Shown here: positions 7,432 through 16,949 of the stretch, in pieces
Position numbering within the stretch: position 1 is the first letter of the stretch
Layout: each line of letters opens with the position of its first letter
Virus record (IMG/VR): IMGVR_UViG_3300038701_000849
Coordinates: 1-31,073 of that record
Strand: one strand, 5' to 3'
DNA length: 31,073 nt
Source of the DNA: a virus
Program-made: the position numbers and the translations under genes
The notes under the pieces: model-generated
Told to the model about the DNA's origin: nothing
Database searches by the model: none
The model's input: the letters and a program-made list of their open reading frames with translations, nothing else

Positions 7432-8619
7432 ATGAAACCTGAAAAGATTAATGCGGTTGTTTCGTTAGCGTCTAACAGTCCGGGAACGCCGACAGGGTAT
7501 GGGCAACAAGCCCAGTTTCTTGTTGAGCGTTTGGTGAAGCATGGGATTCACACGGCGGCGATGTCGAACTTTGGTCTCGAGGCTCGCATGGATGAGATCA
7601 AGGTTAAGGGTGGGAAGGTTCCACATTATCCGCGTGGTCTGACAATGTATTCCGACGACGTGCTCCCGCAGAATCACGCTAGGCATCGGGCGGGTAGGGA
7701 GGACTTACCTCACGCTATTTTCACGCTTTACGATGCGTGGGTTTACCGTAACCCGAAACTTGATGAACTGCCTATGGTGCAGTGGACGCCAGTGGATCAC
7801 GTGTCGTTGCCTCCGATGGTGGCGAAACAGTTGATGAAGCCGAACGTGACGCCTATTTCAATGGCACCAAACGGTCACCGGTTGATGAACGAGGCCGGTA
7901 TAAACAACACTTATATTCCCCACGGTGTAGACACTAAGGTGATGCAACCTACGGAAATGTTTGACGACATGCCAGCCCGTGAGTTTATGGGTGTGAAGGA
8001 TGAGTTTGTTATTGGAATGGTGGCCGCGAATAAAGCCAACGGGGTAATCCACCGCAAGGCCTACGCGGAGAACCTACTGGCCACGGCTATGTTCATGAAG
8101 AAACATCCTCACACTGTGTTGTATTTGCACACTGAGCCGTCTAAGGCATACCAGGGGTTCGACCTGCCTCACTTGTTGCAGGTGGTGGGGATTGAACCGG
8201 AACGGGTGATTTTCCCTGACCCGATTAACCTCCGCATTGGTTACACCCGTAAACAGATGGCGGCACTCTATTCCGCCTTCGACGTGTTGCTCGCTCCGTC
8301 CTATGGTGAGGGGTTTGGTATTCCGACCGTGGAGGCGCAATCCTGTGGCACTAGGGCGATTGCTTCGAACTGGGCCGCGAGCGCCGATCTAGTAGCCGAT
8401 GACGGTTGGCTTGTCGATGGCTACCCGTTGTGGGATGAGGGTCAAAAGTCGTGGTGGAAGGTGCCCGATGTTGGGTCTATTTTGGTGGCTCTGGAACAGG
8501 CGTTCGATTCTCCCCGTGGCCCGTCTGAAGTGTCGAGGGACTTTGCGCTTGGGTTTGATGTGGATACGGTGTGGGATGAGAAGTGGGTGCCGTTCCTGAA
8601 AAACTATTTCGGCGCTTAA
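7432..8619 (+). CDS. GT4-type glycosyltransferase
   Basis: A GT-B fold glycosyltransferase (Glycos_transf_1 type) that would move an activated sugar onto an acceptor. The 395-residue protein has an N-terminal GTPTGYGQQAQ glycine-rich loop, IPHGVD near 160-165, and the C-terminal PSYGEGFGIPTVEAQSCG with the E293/E301 E-x7-E pair. I choose the ATG at 7432 rather than an in-frame upstream start inside the terminator. The gene sits between capsid and connector genes, outside the usual conserved order, suggesting a moron-like cassette. Capsid or tail glycosylation, or host surface change, are possible; the substrate is unknown. Confidence 0.85.
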   Translation: MKPEKINAVVSLASNSPGTPTGYGQQAQFLVERLVKHGIHTAAMSNFGLEARMDEIKVKGGKVPHYPRGLTMYSDDVLPQNHARHRAGREDLPHAIFTLYDAWVYRNPKLDELPMVQWTPVDHVSLPPMVAKQLMKPNVTPISMAPNGHRLMNEAGINNTYIPHGVDTKVMQPTEMFDDMPAREFMGVKDEFVIGMVAANKANGVIHRKAYAENLLATAMFMKKHPHTVLYLHTEPSKAYQGFDLPHLLQVVGIEPERVIFPDPINLRIGYTRKQMAALYSAFDVLLAPSYGEGFGIPTVEAQSCGTRAIASNWAASADLVADDGWLVDGYPLWDEGQKSWWKVPDVGSILVALEQAFDSPRGPSEVSRDFALGFDVDTVWDEKWVPFLKNYFGA

Positions 8620-9134
8620 GCCTTCACCCCGTAAAAGTAAAGGTCTTGTGACTCGGGGTTGTACTCGAACGCATGTTCACTAAACATTGCTTGCAGGTCG
8701 AACTCTTGTTCGAAGTCTTGTTGGTTGAGGTTGCGGTAATAGTCGCCGGTGTGTGGTGATGAGCCCCGGTCTGTCCGACTTGTTCCGTGTTCAGGCCTAC
8801 CGTCCGAGGCGCAGGTAATAAGTACAGCGGTGTTTGCCATCCGGTGCATGTTGGCAAAAGTGGCGACCCATTCGGGGTTGTGCTCAAAGCATTCTGCCGA
8901 TACGGCTATGTCGAAGCTGTTGTCCGGGTAGTCCAGTTTTTCCCCGCCCGATATGACGTCTACGCCTGGACCGGGGCCGATGTCCACACCGACATAACGT
9001 GTCGCGTTATAGAAGTCCCGAACTGTGCCGTTAATGTTAAGCGATCCGACTTCGAGGACTTGCACACCTTCGAACCATTCGGGGTGGGCTGTTTTGATTT
9101 TGCTAAACCAGGTTCGTTGTTGTCTGTGGGCCAT
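8616..9134 (-). CDS. SAM-dependent methyltransferase (class I)
   Basis: A 172-residue class I methyltransferase. Motif I is VLEVGSLNINGTV (26-38), the acidic residue after beta 2 is D51 in GVDIG, and motif IV is FDIAVSAECFEH (74-85), as in Methyltransf_11-type enzymes. It is the only leftward gene in the left 19 kb, and its stop codon is interleaved with that of the convergent GT4 gene (TTAA, 8616-8619). Its start is 17 bases from the divergent GT2 gene. Such enzymes beside glycosyltransferases often methylate sugars; the substrate here is unknown. Confidence 0.8.
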   Translation of the reverse strand: MAHRQQRTWFSKIKTAHPEWFEGVQVLEVGSLNINGTVRDFYNATRYVGVDIGPGPGVDVISGGEKLDYPDNSFDIAVSAECFEHNPEWVATFANMHRMANTAVLITCASDGRPEHGTSRTDRGSSPHTGDYYRNLNQQDFEQEFDLQAMFSEHAFEYNPESQDLYFYGVKA

Positions 9135-9151
9135 CCCATTAGGATACTCCT
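9135..9151. promoter_or_regulatory. 17-bp bidirectional leaderless promoter
   Basis: Two start codons face away from each other with only 17 bases between them. Rightward, TAGGAT (9140-9145) lies 6 nt before the ATG at 9152, with TTGTTG at 9117-9122 as a possible -35 (17-bp spacer). Leftward, TATCCT (complement of 9141-9146) lies 6 nt before the ATG at 9134. The two -10 hexamers share five base pairs. The AGGA within TAGGAT could also act as a weak ribosome-binding site for the rightward gene. Confidence 0.5.
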
Positions 9152-9805
9152 ATGCTTCCTAATTTGATTGTTCCAGTGTTGAACCGTTACGACTTGTTGC
9201 ACAAAATGTTGGAATCCATCGACTACCCAGTGCGCGATCTGCTGATTATCGACAATGGTAAAAAATTGGGCGGAAACTTAACATTTAAGAACCAACACGT
9301 CTGGTCGGTTAACGTGTTGAGTATGCCCTACAACCTCGGGGTCGCTGCGTCGTGGAACCTTGGCATTAAGTTGTTTCCGCATGATGACCGGTGGACGTTC
9401 AGCTCTAACGACGTGGTGTATCAACCTGGTGGCTTGGAGGCCCTCTCAAAGGCGCGAGAATCGTCCCTAACGCTCGCACAGGATGCACCACACTTCCACA
9501 CCTTTGCGGTGGGTGAGGACGTTGTGAAGGCTGTGGGGCTGTTTGATGAGCGTTTCTATCCGGCCTACTTCGAAGATAATGATTATCTGCGCCGGTGCCA
9601 ATTGTCCGGGGTGCCTGTCGTGCGCCTACCTGTCGCGGCAACTCATGCGAATAGTTCGACGTTGAAATCCGAACCACGGTACCAACGGCGCAACACTGAA
9701 ACATTCGCCCGTAACCGCAAACTATTCGACAGTAAATCTGCGGGTGAGGTGATGGGGTGGTCTTGGTCTTTGCAGTCCTGGAGGCTGGGTGACTGGTCGC
9801 GGTAG
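9152..9805 (+). CDS. GT2-type glycosyltransferase
   Basis: A 217-residue GT-A fold enzyme, close to a minimal catalytic domain. Visible landmarks are the N-terminal PVLNRYD (8-14), LLIIDNG (31-36), PYNLGVAASWNLGI (59-72), a DXD-like SND (85-87), GLFDERFYPAYFEDNDY (129-145) with an ED pair as candidate base, and H165. No membrane segment is present, so it likely acts in the cytoplasm on a phage or host acceptor. It forms a cassette with the GT4 enzyme and methyltransferase. The acceptor is not predictable from sequence. Confidence 0.82.
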   Translation: MLPNLIVPVLNRYDLLHKMLESIDYPVRDLLIIDNGKKLGGNLTFKNQHVWSVNVLSMPYNLGVAASWNLGIKLFPHDDRWTFSSNDVVYQPGGLEALSKARESSLTLAQDAPHFHTFAVGEDVVKAVGLFDERFYPAYFEDNDYLRRCQLSGVPVVRLPVAATHANSSTLKSEPRYQRRNTETFARNRKLFDSKSAGEVMGWSWSLQSWRLGDWSR

Positions 9806-9826
9806 ACTAGACACCGGAGGCTTACT

Positions 9827-10435
9827 GTGGCAGTTACTAATGGTTACGTTTCGTTAGACCTTGTAAAAAAGGCTTTACGCATTACCGACGACATCGACGA
9901 TCAGATTCTCGAACTTTCTATCGAGGCGGCGTCGCGTGAAATCGACGGCTACTGCGAACGGGTTTTCTACTCAACTACTGAAACACGGGTGTTTGTTCCC
10001 CGTGATTCGTTCACGGTAGAAATTGACGACTTAACCACGCTCACTACGTTGAAAACTTCGACTGGTGGTGAGACGTTTAATGAAACTTGGACTTCTACGG
10101 ATTACCAGTTGGAGCCGGTGAACGGTGTAGCCGGAGGGCTCCAGTCACCTGCAACCATTATTCGCGCTATCGGCGACTACGTATTTCCCACTTTCGAACC
10201 GCGCAACGTAAACCATTATGAGGCGACCGTTCAAATCGCCGGCGTGTGGGGTTGGTCTGCGATTCCTACCGCTGTTCAACAGGCCGCGTTGTTGCTTACT
10301 CTGCGCCAGTACCGCCGCTACGATTCCCCGCTCGGTATTGCAGGGTTTGACGAAATGGGCGCGGTACGTGTGGGCAGGATTGACCCCGACGTGCAAAAAC
10401 TTTTGATGCCATTTAGAAGGGTGAAAATGGCGTGA
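9827..10435 (+). CDS. Head-tail adaptor (HK97 gp6-like)
   Basis: A 202-residue protein whose N-terminus (YVSLDLVKKALRI, then DDQILELSIEAASREID and YCERVF) is the signature of phage head-tail connector/adaptor proteins of the gp6/gp15 type, which dock under the portal. The GTG start at 9827 follows CGGAGG with 6-nt spacing. A TAGACT hexamer overlapping the GT2 stop (9803-9808) could be a -10 element, but a -35 is not evident. It ends overlapping the tail terminator start by 4 nt. Confidence 0.82.
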   Translation: MAVTNGYVSLDLVKKALRITDDIDDQILELSIEAASREIDGYCERVFYSTTETRVFVPRDSFTVEIDDLTTLTTLKTSTGGETFNETWTSTDYQLEPVNGVAGGLQSPATIIRAIGDYVFPTFEPRNVNHYEATVQIAGVWGWSAIPTAVQQAALLLTLRQYRRYDSPLGIAGFDEMGAVRVGRIDPDVQKLLMPFRRVKMA

Positions 10436-10833
10436 GTCTCGCAGACATTCGGGCAGGCCTTGCCAACAATTTAGAAACCGTTTCCGGCATTCGTGTTTAT
10501 GAGGAAATCCCGGATAACCCGGCTATGCCCTGCGCCGTAGTGCAACTAGGTAACGTCCTATATGACCTTGCCTACCAACGTGGAGCAACCAATTATTCGT
10601 TCACAGTGCACCTTGTCGTGTCTCGGGTGACCGAACGTAGGGCACAACAAAAACTGGATGCGTTTATTGATCCAGGTGCTCGGAGTATTAAGACCGCTAT
10701 CCAGTCTGATTCGACACTGGGGGGTGCGGCGTTTGATTCGATTGTGACTGAAGCGCGTGACGTCGCCCCGGTTACAATTGGAGGGATAGATTATCTGGCC
10801 GTTCAATTTGCGGTCACCGTGTACGCAGAATAA
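10432..10833 (+). CDS. Tail terminator / tail completion protein
   Basis: A 133-residue alpha/beta protein with the pattern of tail terminator proteins: LADIRAGLANNLETVSGIRVYEEIPDN at the start, a central YSFTVHLVVSRV strand pair and a C-terminal YLAVQFAVTVYAE strand. These form a ring that caps the tail tube and joins it to the head. Position between adaptor and tail tube protein supports this. I see no separate head-closure (stopper) gene here, so it could combine or replace that role. Confidence 0.65.
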   Translation: MSLADIRAGLANNLETVSGIRVYEEIPDNPAMPCAVVQLGNVLYDLAYQRGATNYSFTVHLVVSRVTERRAQQKLDAFIDPGARSIKTAIQSDSTLGGAAFDSIVTEARDVAPVTIGGIDYLAVQFAVTVYAE

Positions 10834-10846
10834 ATAAGGAGTTATT

Positions 10847-11257
10847 GTGGCCAAGTTTGTGGCTAAAGACTACGACATCACCATCAATGGCGACAACTTC
10901 AGCACGAGCTTGGCTGCCGTCACCACCTCACTCTCCGCTGAGGAACAAGAAACGACAGCGTTTGGTAACGAATACCGTTCACGCATTTCCGGTCTGAAGG
11001 ATGCCAGCATTTCGCTGGAGTTCCACCAAGACTTCGGAGCTTCGTCGGTTGACGCTACTCTCTACCCGCTTCTCGGATCTGAAGCTACCGTTGTAGTGAA
11101 GCCGACCAGTGGCACTGTGTCCGCCACTAACCCTGGATTCTCCGCGGTCTACTTGGTCACCGAGTACTCACCTTTCGATTCCAGTGTCGGAGACCTCGCA
11201 ACACTGAGTGTTGAGTGGCCCATTGCCTCGGGAACGGTTACTCGCCTAGAGGCCTAG
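10847..11257 (+). CDS. Major tail (tube) protein
   Basis: A 136-residue beta-rich protein that would polymerise into the tail tube. The sequence (AKDYDITINGDNFS, then ISGLKDASISLEFHQDF and LATLSVEWPIASG) matches the pattern of small tail tube proteins of actinophage siphoviruses. The GTG start has AAGGAG about 6 nt upstream. Codon use is rich in C-ending codons, like the capsid gene, consistent with high expression. Position just before the tail assembly chaperones is canonical. Confidence 0.85.
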   Translation: MAKFVAKDYDITINGDNFSTSLAAVTTSLSAEEQETTAFGNEYRSRISGLKDASISLEFHQDFGASSVDATLYPLLGSEATVVVKPTSGTVSATNPGFSAVYLVTEYSPFDSSVGDLATLSVEWPIASGTVTRLEA

Positions 11258-11280
11258 TCGAAATTAGTAGTCCATCCGTG

Positions 11281-11292
11281 TAGGATGTGACT
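11281..11292 (+). promoter_or_regulatory. Candidate leaderless promoter for the tail chaperone gene
   Basis: TAGGAT (11281-11286) is followed by exactly 6 nt and the ATG at 11293, the same spacing as at 9152. A typical -35 is not obvious. The AGGA inside the hexamer may alternatively serve as a weak Shine-Dalgarno. Confidence 0.4.
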
Positions 11293-11544
11293 ATGAACCC
11301 GATTGAACTTAACGTGTCATTCATTGATGGCACAGAAGAAACCGTTACCTGCATTGCACCCGACTTTGTCGCCTTCGAAATGAAGTTCGACCTGTCAGTT
11401 GCACGCCTCGAAAAAGAGGTCCGCATTACTCACTTGTTCTTTATGGCTTGGCATTCTTTGAAGCGTGCCGGCAAAACTAAAGACGAGTTTGAAAAGTGGA
11501 TGAACTCTGTTGCTGGCGTAGAAATGGGCGACTCAAAAAAATAA
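11293..11544 (+). CDS. Tail assembly chaperone, short (zero-frame) product
   Basis: An 83-residue protein (lambda gpG equivalent) that binds the tape measure during tail assembly. It lies exactly between tail tube and tape measure genes. Its frame ends GAC-TCA-AAA-AAA-TAA, placing an A AAA AAA slippery heptamer right before the stop. I use ATG 11293; a GTG two codons upstream (11287) is also in frame. Confidence 0.8.
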   Translation: MNPIELNVSFIDGTEETVTCIAPDFVAFEMKFDLSVARLEKEVRITHLFFMAWHSLKRAGKTKDEFEKWMNSVAGVEMGDSKK

Positions 11545-11708
11545 GTGGCCTAGGTGATTCGTCCGCACATTGGACGATTGCCATGTTGGCCTGCGAGACG
11601 CATATTTCTCCACGTGAGTTGATGGAGTTAGATCCGCGCATGTTGTGGACGATGCAACGTTATTTGGTGTCGCGTGCTCAGCGGAGCCAGGGGAAGGGTC
11701 GCCGGTAG
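11293..11708 (+). CDS. Tail assembly chaperone, -1 frameshifted long product
   Basis: A -1 slip at A AAA AAA (11535-11541) fuses the 83-residue short form to 55 more residues in the -1 frame (ISGLGDSSAHWTIAML onward, ending SQGKGRR), giving about 138 residues. The extension has no sensible start of its own and fits the gpGT-type pattern conserved in siphoviruses. The stop at 11706-11708 lies just before the next gene's ribosome-binding site. The slip itself is inferred from the heptamer, frame relation and gene order. Confidence 0.8.
11535..11541 (+). promoter_or_regulatory. Programmed -1 frameshift site
   Basis: The heptamer A AAA AAA is read TCA-AAA-AAA in the zero frame and is followed immediately by TAA, so non-slipping ribosomes stop at once. 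The stop codon next to the slip site sets the ratio of short to long chaperone. Confidence 0.75.
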
Positions 11709-11731
11709 ACTGGGGGTCGGAGGTTTCCCCT

Positions 11732-12298
11732 GTGCCTACTAAGCTTGAGTTCAGTCAAACGGATTTGAACAATGTTTACCGGTCTTTGAAAAAGATTGAG
11801 GATGAAAGTCCGCATTTATTGCGGGGTAGTACATCCTTAACGTCTCAGTTTTCGAAAAGTTTTCGGACTGCGTTGAACCCTTTTGTGAAGAGTCTTGGTT
11901 CGACGATTCCGCCACAACCGCCACTTAGTGGCATGAACCGGAACACTGCGCGCGAGCCTTGGGGTTGGAAGAAACCGCGGGGTACTGTGGCGGCTAGTAA
12001 GGGGAAACGGCCACGCCCTAATAGGCCTTCTACGGCTGTAGGGATTCGGTTTAAGGCCCCGCGCCCCAATTCGGGCTTTTATATTACTGAGCTGGCTCGT
12101 GACGCTCGGTCCGCTAAGGGGTCTGTGTTTATCCGCAATCTTGAGAGCGCCGGTTATGGGGTTAAGGGCGGTCTAGGCCGATCGGTAATTCCAGCGTTTA
12201 GGAATAAAGCCGACGAGATTTTCCCGGTGGCCGAAAAGGTTGTCGAGGAATGGATCGGGTTTATTAATAAGAACTTGAAGGCTAGGGGGAGGCTGTAA
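11732..12298 (+). CDS. Tail-associated protein, possibly HK97 gp10-like
   Basis: A 188-residue basic protein with a helical N-terminus, a PPLSGM/W-x-KPR central segment rich in Arg, Lys and Pro, GFYITELARDA near 115 and a helical C-terminus. Proteins of this style, sometimes labelled gp10-like minor tail components, occur just before the tape measure gene in other actinophages. The GTG at 11732 follows GGAGG with 8-nt spacing; an upstream in-frame ATG (11645) lies within the chaperone extension and is rejected. The ATG of the tape measure overlaps its TAA. Confidence 0.6.
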   Translation: MPTKLEFSQTDLNNVYRSLKKIEDESPHLLRGSTSLTSQFSKSFRTALNPFVKSLGSTIPPQPPLSGMNRNTAREPWGWKKPRGTVAASKGKRPRPNRPSTAVGIRFKAPRPNSGFYITELARDARSAKGSVFIRNLESAGYGVKGGLGRSVIPAFRNKADEIFPVAEKVVEEWIGFINKNLKARGRL

Positions 12299-14517
12299 TG
12301 GCTAGGGGTACAGTTAACTTTGGCATTGTTTCCAAGTTCGATAACAAGGGTGTTTCTAAGGCCCAAAAGGCTTTTAAAAAGTTTGGCGGGGTTGCTGCCG
12401 GTATTGCTACTGGTGCGGTGGCGGCTATTGGTGGGATTGCTACAGCTGCTACCCGCATGGCTTCAGAGTTTGAAACTAGCTTCGCCAAGATTCAGGGTTT
12501 GGTTGGGGTTTCTACTGAGGAAATTGGCAAGCTCGAAGAAGCTGCTATTCGGTTGGGGCCCCAGTTTGGCAAGTCTGCTCAAGAGGCCGCGGATGCTTTG
12601 TTCTTTATTACGTCGTCGGGGTTGCGTGGCGCGGATGCTGTAGAGGTCTTAGAGGCTTCTCTGAAGGCTTCTGCTGCCGGGCTTGGTGAGGTCGAACCGA
12701 TCGCTAACGCCGCTACGGCGGCGATGAACACTTACGGTGCGGAGAACCTTTCGGGTGCCGATGCTGTGGACGCTTTGACTGAGGCTGTCCGGTTGGGTCA
12801 GTTGGCACCTGCGGAATTGTCTGGTGCGCTTGGCAAGGTTATTCCGATTGCTAAAGAGCTTGGGGTTTCGTTTGAGGAAACTACTGGTCTTGTTGCGGGT
12901 TTGACCCGTGGTGGTTTGTCTGCGTCTGAAGCGGTTACGGGTGTTCGCGGTGCGATGCAGGCGGTGTTGAAACCGACCGGTGAAGCCGCGGACATGCTGC
13001 AACAATACGGCACGTCTACGGGTGAAGTGCGTTCGATGATTGAGGACGATGGCCTGTTGGCTACGTTCGGTCACCTGCGGGAAATGTTTGCAGGTAACGA
13101 GGAAGACTTTACCCGCCTAATTGGTTCTCAAGAGGGTTTGAACGCTGTTCTCGCTATGACTGGTGAAGCGTCCGAGGAATACACCGACATTGTGTCTCAG
13201 ATGACCGATGAGGTTGGCGCACTCGATGAGGCCTTTGGCGCTGTGGAACAGACTGCCGGGTTCAAGTTTGATAAGGCAATGGAGACGGCGAAGGCTTCAC
13301 TGTTGCCTGTCGGGGAGACGCTGTTAGACATTGGGTCGAAACTGTTGGACGATCTGATGCCAACAATCGAACTGCTGGCCCCACTGTTTGAGGAAACGTT
13401 TGCGGTGCTTGAGGAACCGTTGGCTGAGATGGCGGCGTTGATTCCTCCGGTCATTGAAGCGTTCATGCCTTTGTTGCCTGTGATAGGTGAACTGGTGGGG
13501 ATGATTGCGGAGATTGCGGTTGCACTTATGCCGCTGTTTTTGTCGGTCATGGAATTGTTGATGCCGATTCTTGAAATCTTTATGACGGTTCTTCAGACGG
13601 TGGTAGACATTTTCATTGCGTTCTTGCCAGCTATTACGGCAATCATTGACGCAATTATCCCGCTGATTGAGGCAATCTTGCCGGTGTTCTTGGATCTGTG
13701 GAAACAGTTAGAGGAACCAATCCTGCGAGTTATTGAAGCCTTAATTCCAATCATCGAGGAAATTTTGCCAATCTTGGTGATGATTATTGAGGAACTGGTT
13801 TTGCCGTTAATGATTCTCATGGCTGAGATGATGGGCGAAACGCTTGTGTTTGCGATTGAGACGTTGGCGACTTGGTTGGAGTGGTTGGGTGAACGCATGT
13901 CTGGGTTTGCTCAGGGCTTCTCTGACACTTGGTACGATTTGCAAACCGCCGTTTATAACATTATTAACAACCTTATTGCGGGCTTCGAGAACTTGGCGAA
14001 CTCTGCGATCGGTGTTCTTAATGGCCTTATTCGTGCTTACAATAAGGTTGCCGGAGAGCTTGGTCTAAAGGAACTTAACCTTGTAGCGAAGGTTACGTTT
14101 GGCCGGTTGGAGATGCCGGGCCGTTTCGACAACATGAAGTTCGAGGCGAAAGATGTTTCGGGTATTGGTTCCCCGGAGGGTCGCCGGTTTGGTAACCGGT
14201 TCGGGGATAGTGCCGCGTTGAGTAGTGTGCAGGATTTGATTTCGGGCGGGACCGGGTTCAATCAGAATCGGTCTAGTTTCCGGTCTATTGGGATTCCACA
14301 AATGGCTAATGGTGGGATTGTTGATTCTGCAACGTTGGCGATTATTGGTGAGGCGGGGCCGGAGGCTGTGGTTCCGTTAGACCGTATGAGCGGTGGCGAT
14401 ATTTATGTGACGGTTAATGCTGGTATGGGGACGAATGGACCCCAGGTGGGCGAGGAGATTGTGGCTGCTATTAAACGGTATGAGCGGTCTAGTGGGCGGG
14501 TGTTTGCGAGTGCGTAG
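12298..14517 (+). CDS. Tape measure protein
   Basis: This protein sets tail length and passes through the tube. It has 739 residues: an Ala/Gly-rich N-terminal helix, a PhageMin_Tail-type domain (about 55-300: EFETSFAKIQGLVG, FFITSSGL, LAPAELSGALGKVIPIAKEL), then a long, extremely hydrophobic region (about 350-540) of repeating I/L/M/P/E units, and a C-terminal end with GGIVDSATLAIIGEAGPEAV. By the usual 0.15 nm per residue, the tail would be about 110 nm. It is short for an actinophage tape measure. Confidence 0.93.
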   Translation: MARGTVNFGIVSKFDNKGVSKAQKAFKKFGGVAAGIATGAVAAIGGIATAATRMASEFETSFAKIQGLVGVSTEEIGKLEEAAIRLGPQFGKSAQEAADALFFITSSGLRGADAVEVLEASLKASAAGLGEVEPIANAATAAMNTYGAENLSGADAVDALTEAVRLGQLAPAELSGALGKVIPIAKELGVSFEETTGLVAGLTRGGLSASEAVTGVRGAMQAVLKPTGEAADMLQQYGTSTGEVRSMIEDDGLLATFGHLREMFAGNEEDFTRLIGSQEGLNAVLAMTGEASEEYTDIVSQMTDEVGALDEAFGAVEQTAGFKFDKAMETAKASLLPVGETLLDIGSKLLDDLMPTIELLAPLFEETFAVLEEPLAEMAALIPPVIEAFMPLLPVIGELVGMIAEIAVALMPLFLSVMELLMPILEIFMTVLQTVVDIFIAFLPAITAIIDAIIPLIEAILPVFLDLWKQLEEPILRVIEALIPIIEEILPILVMIIEELVLPLMILMAEMMGETLVFAIETLATWLEWLGERMSGFAQGFSDTWYDLQTAVYNIINNLIAGFENLANSAIGVLNGLIRAYNKVAGELGLKELNLVAKVTFGRLEMPGRFDNMKFEAKDVSGIGSPEGRRFGNRFGDSAALSSVQDLISGGTGFNQNRSSFRSIGIPQMANGGIVDSATLAIIGEAGPEAVVPLDRMSGGDIYVTVNAGMGTNGPQVGEEIVAAIKRYERSSGRVFASA

Positions 14518-14541
14518 AATGGAATCGGGAAGGATTTACTG

Positions 14542-14894
14542 ATGCAGGCTCCAGGTGAACTTGATTTGACTTTGTACCAGGGTGCGACTTTTGATTATGA
14601 GTTGTCGTGGTCGGCTGCTGGTTCGGCGGTGGATTTGACGGATTATTCGGCACGTATGCAGGTGCGTCCTTCGTATTCGAGTGGGTCTGTGGTTGTTGAG
14701 TTGACGTCGGATTCTGGGATTGTGTTGGGTGGTACGGCGGGGACGATTGAGTTGGGTTTGTCTGCGTCTGCTACTGAGGCTTTAGGGTTTACTTCTAGTC
14801 GGCAGTTTGTTTACGATTTGGAGTTGGAGTCGGATTCTGGTGTGGTGACTCGGTTGGTGCAGGGTCGTTTTTTTATTGATCCGGAGGTTACTCG

Positions 14895-14898
<4 letters not shown>
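14542..14898 (+). CDS. Small beta-sandwich tail protein
   Basis: A 118-residue protein with alternating beta pattern: [33 protein letters not shown], then [20 protein letters not shown] and a final DPEVTR. This organisation recurs in small phage tail/baseplate-associated proteins, but I cannot name the exact role. GGGAAGGA precedes the ATG. The stop overlaps the start of the collagen-like gene, so it may assemble with that fibre. Confidence 0.65.
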
Positions 14899-15742
<844 letters not shown>

Positions 15743-15746
<4 letters not shown>

Positions 15747-16939
15747 GTAAGCCCGACGTAACGGTTGAGGTCGGCATTTTTAATGGGTTTCAGTTGGATG
15801 ACCCTGAGTTCGGTGTTTTGGATACTGGTGTTTTGGATGGTGGCATTTCTTATACGGAGGTTCCGCAGGGGCTTGTGTCGGTGTCTACATCTCGGGGGCG
15901 TAATCGGGATATTGGGAAAACATCAGCAGGGTCACTCTCAGTTAGTTTGCGGAATGAGGACCGCTTTTTTGATCCGTTGAGTGGGTCGGCGTTTTCGGAT
16001 TTGGTGCGTCCTCGGTTGCCGATTCGTGTTTCGGCAGATTCGGAACGGATTTTCACTGGGTTTGTGGATGATTGGGATTTCACTTATTCGCCGGGTGGCC
16101 AGTCTTCGGCTTCTGTTGAGGCGACGGATGGGTTTTCGCGGTTTGCTCGAAACATTAATGGTGGTGGGTCTGCGGTTGTGGAGAGTTCGGGTGCGCGTTT
16201 GGAGCGGGTGTTGGACCAGTTGGAGGTGAACTGGCCTTCGGCGGATAGGGATATTGATACTGGTCAGGCGACACTTGCTGCGGGTGTGCTCGAGGGTAAC
16301 GCCCTGTCTTATATGACAGATGTGGTGGAACAGTCCGAACTTGGGTTGTTGTTTATGTCGAAGTCTGGGGATGTGGCGTTTCGGTCACGGCTGTTAGCAA
16401 CGGTTTCTGACCCGGTGAGGTTTGCGGATGACGGGTTAGGTGTGCCGTTCTCCGGGGTGGAAATTGAGTATGGTGCTGAGGATTTAGTTAATCAGGCGAT
16501 TATTACTGGCCCGTCTGGGACGGCTATCGAGGAAGATGCCCAGTCGCAGATTATTTATGGGATTACGGCGGAGGAAATCGACACCCAGGTTTCTACACTT
16601 GCCCAGCAGGAAGGTATTGCCGAGTTCCTCATTTCGAAGTATTCGGTGCCAGAGTTGCGTGTCCAGGGCATAACAGTAAATATGCTGGGGTTGTCTACTG
16701 CTCAGGTGTCGGATGTGTTGGGGTTGGAAATTGGTGACCAGGTGGACTTGAAGTTCACACCGAACGGTATTCCTCCAGCGATTAGTGTCCGGTCGCGCAT
16801 TATTGGGGTGTCTCACGATGTCGGGTTGGCTTCCCATTTTGTGTCGTTTAGTTTGGAGAAGTTGCCGTTCGAGTTCTTCGTTCTCAACAGCGCAACGTTC
16901 GGTAAACTGGATGAGGCCGATGTGGTCTTAGGTTTCTAG
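15743..16939 (+). CDS. Minor tail protein, probable tail-tip hub
   Basis: A 398-residue beta-rich protein. Features such as [31 protein letters not shown] (about 93-102) and a long central domain with ATDGFSRFA resemble actinophage minor tail proteins that build the distal tail hub. No lysozyme-type catalytic domain is seen. It starts 4 nt inside the fibre gene. Assignment is by composition, position and the resemblance of its N-terminal half to Dit/Tal-type hub proteins. Confidence 0.7.
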
Positions 16940-16949
16940 GGAGTAAATA

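Noticed and set aside
9803-14520. TAGACT/TAGAAT overlapping stop codons at 9803, 11706 and 14515 as promoters
   Set aside because: TAG stops followed by A arise often, no -35 elements are visible, and these starts have good ribosome-binding sites; kept only as weak possibilities.
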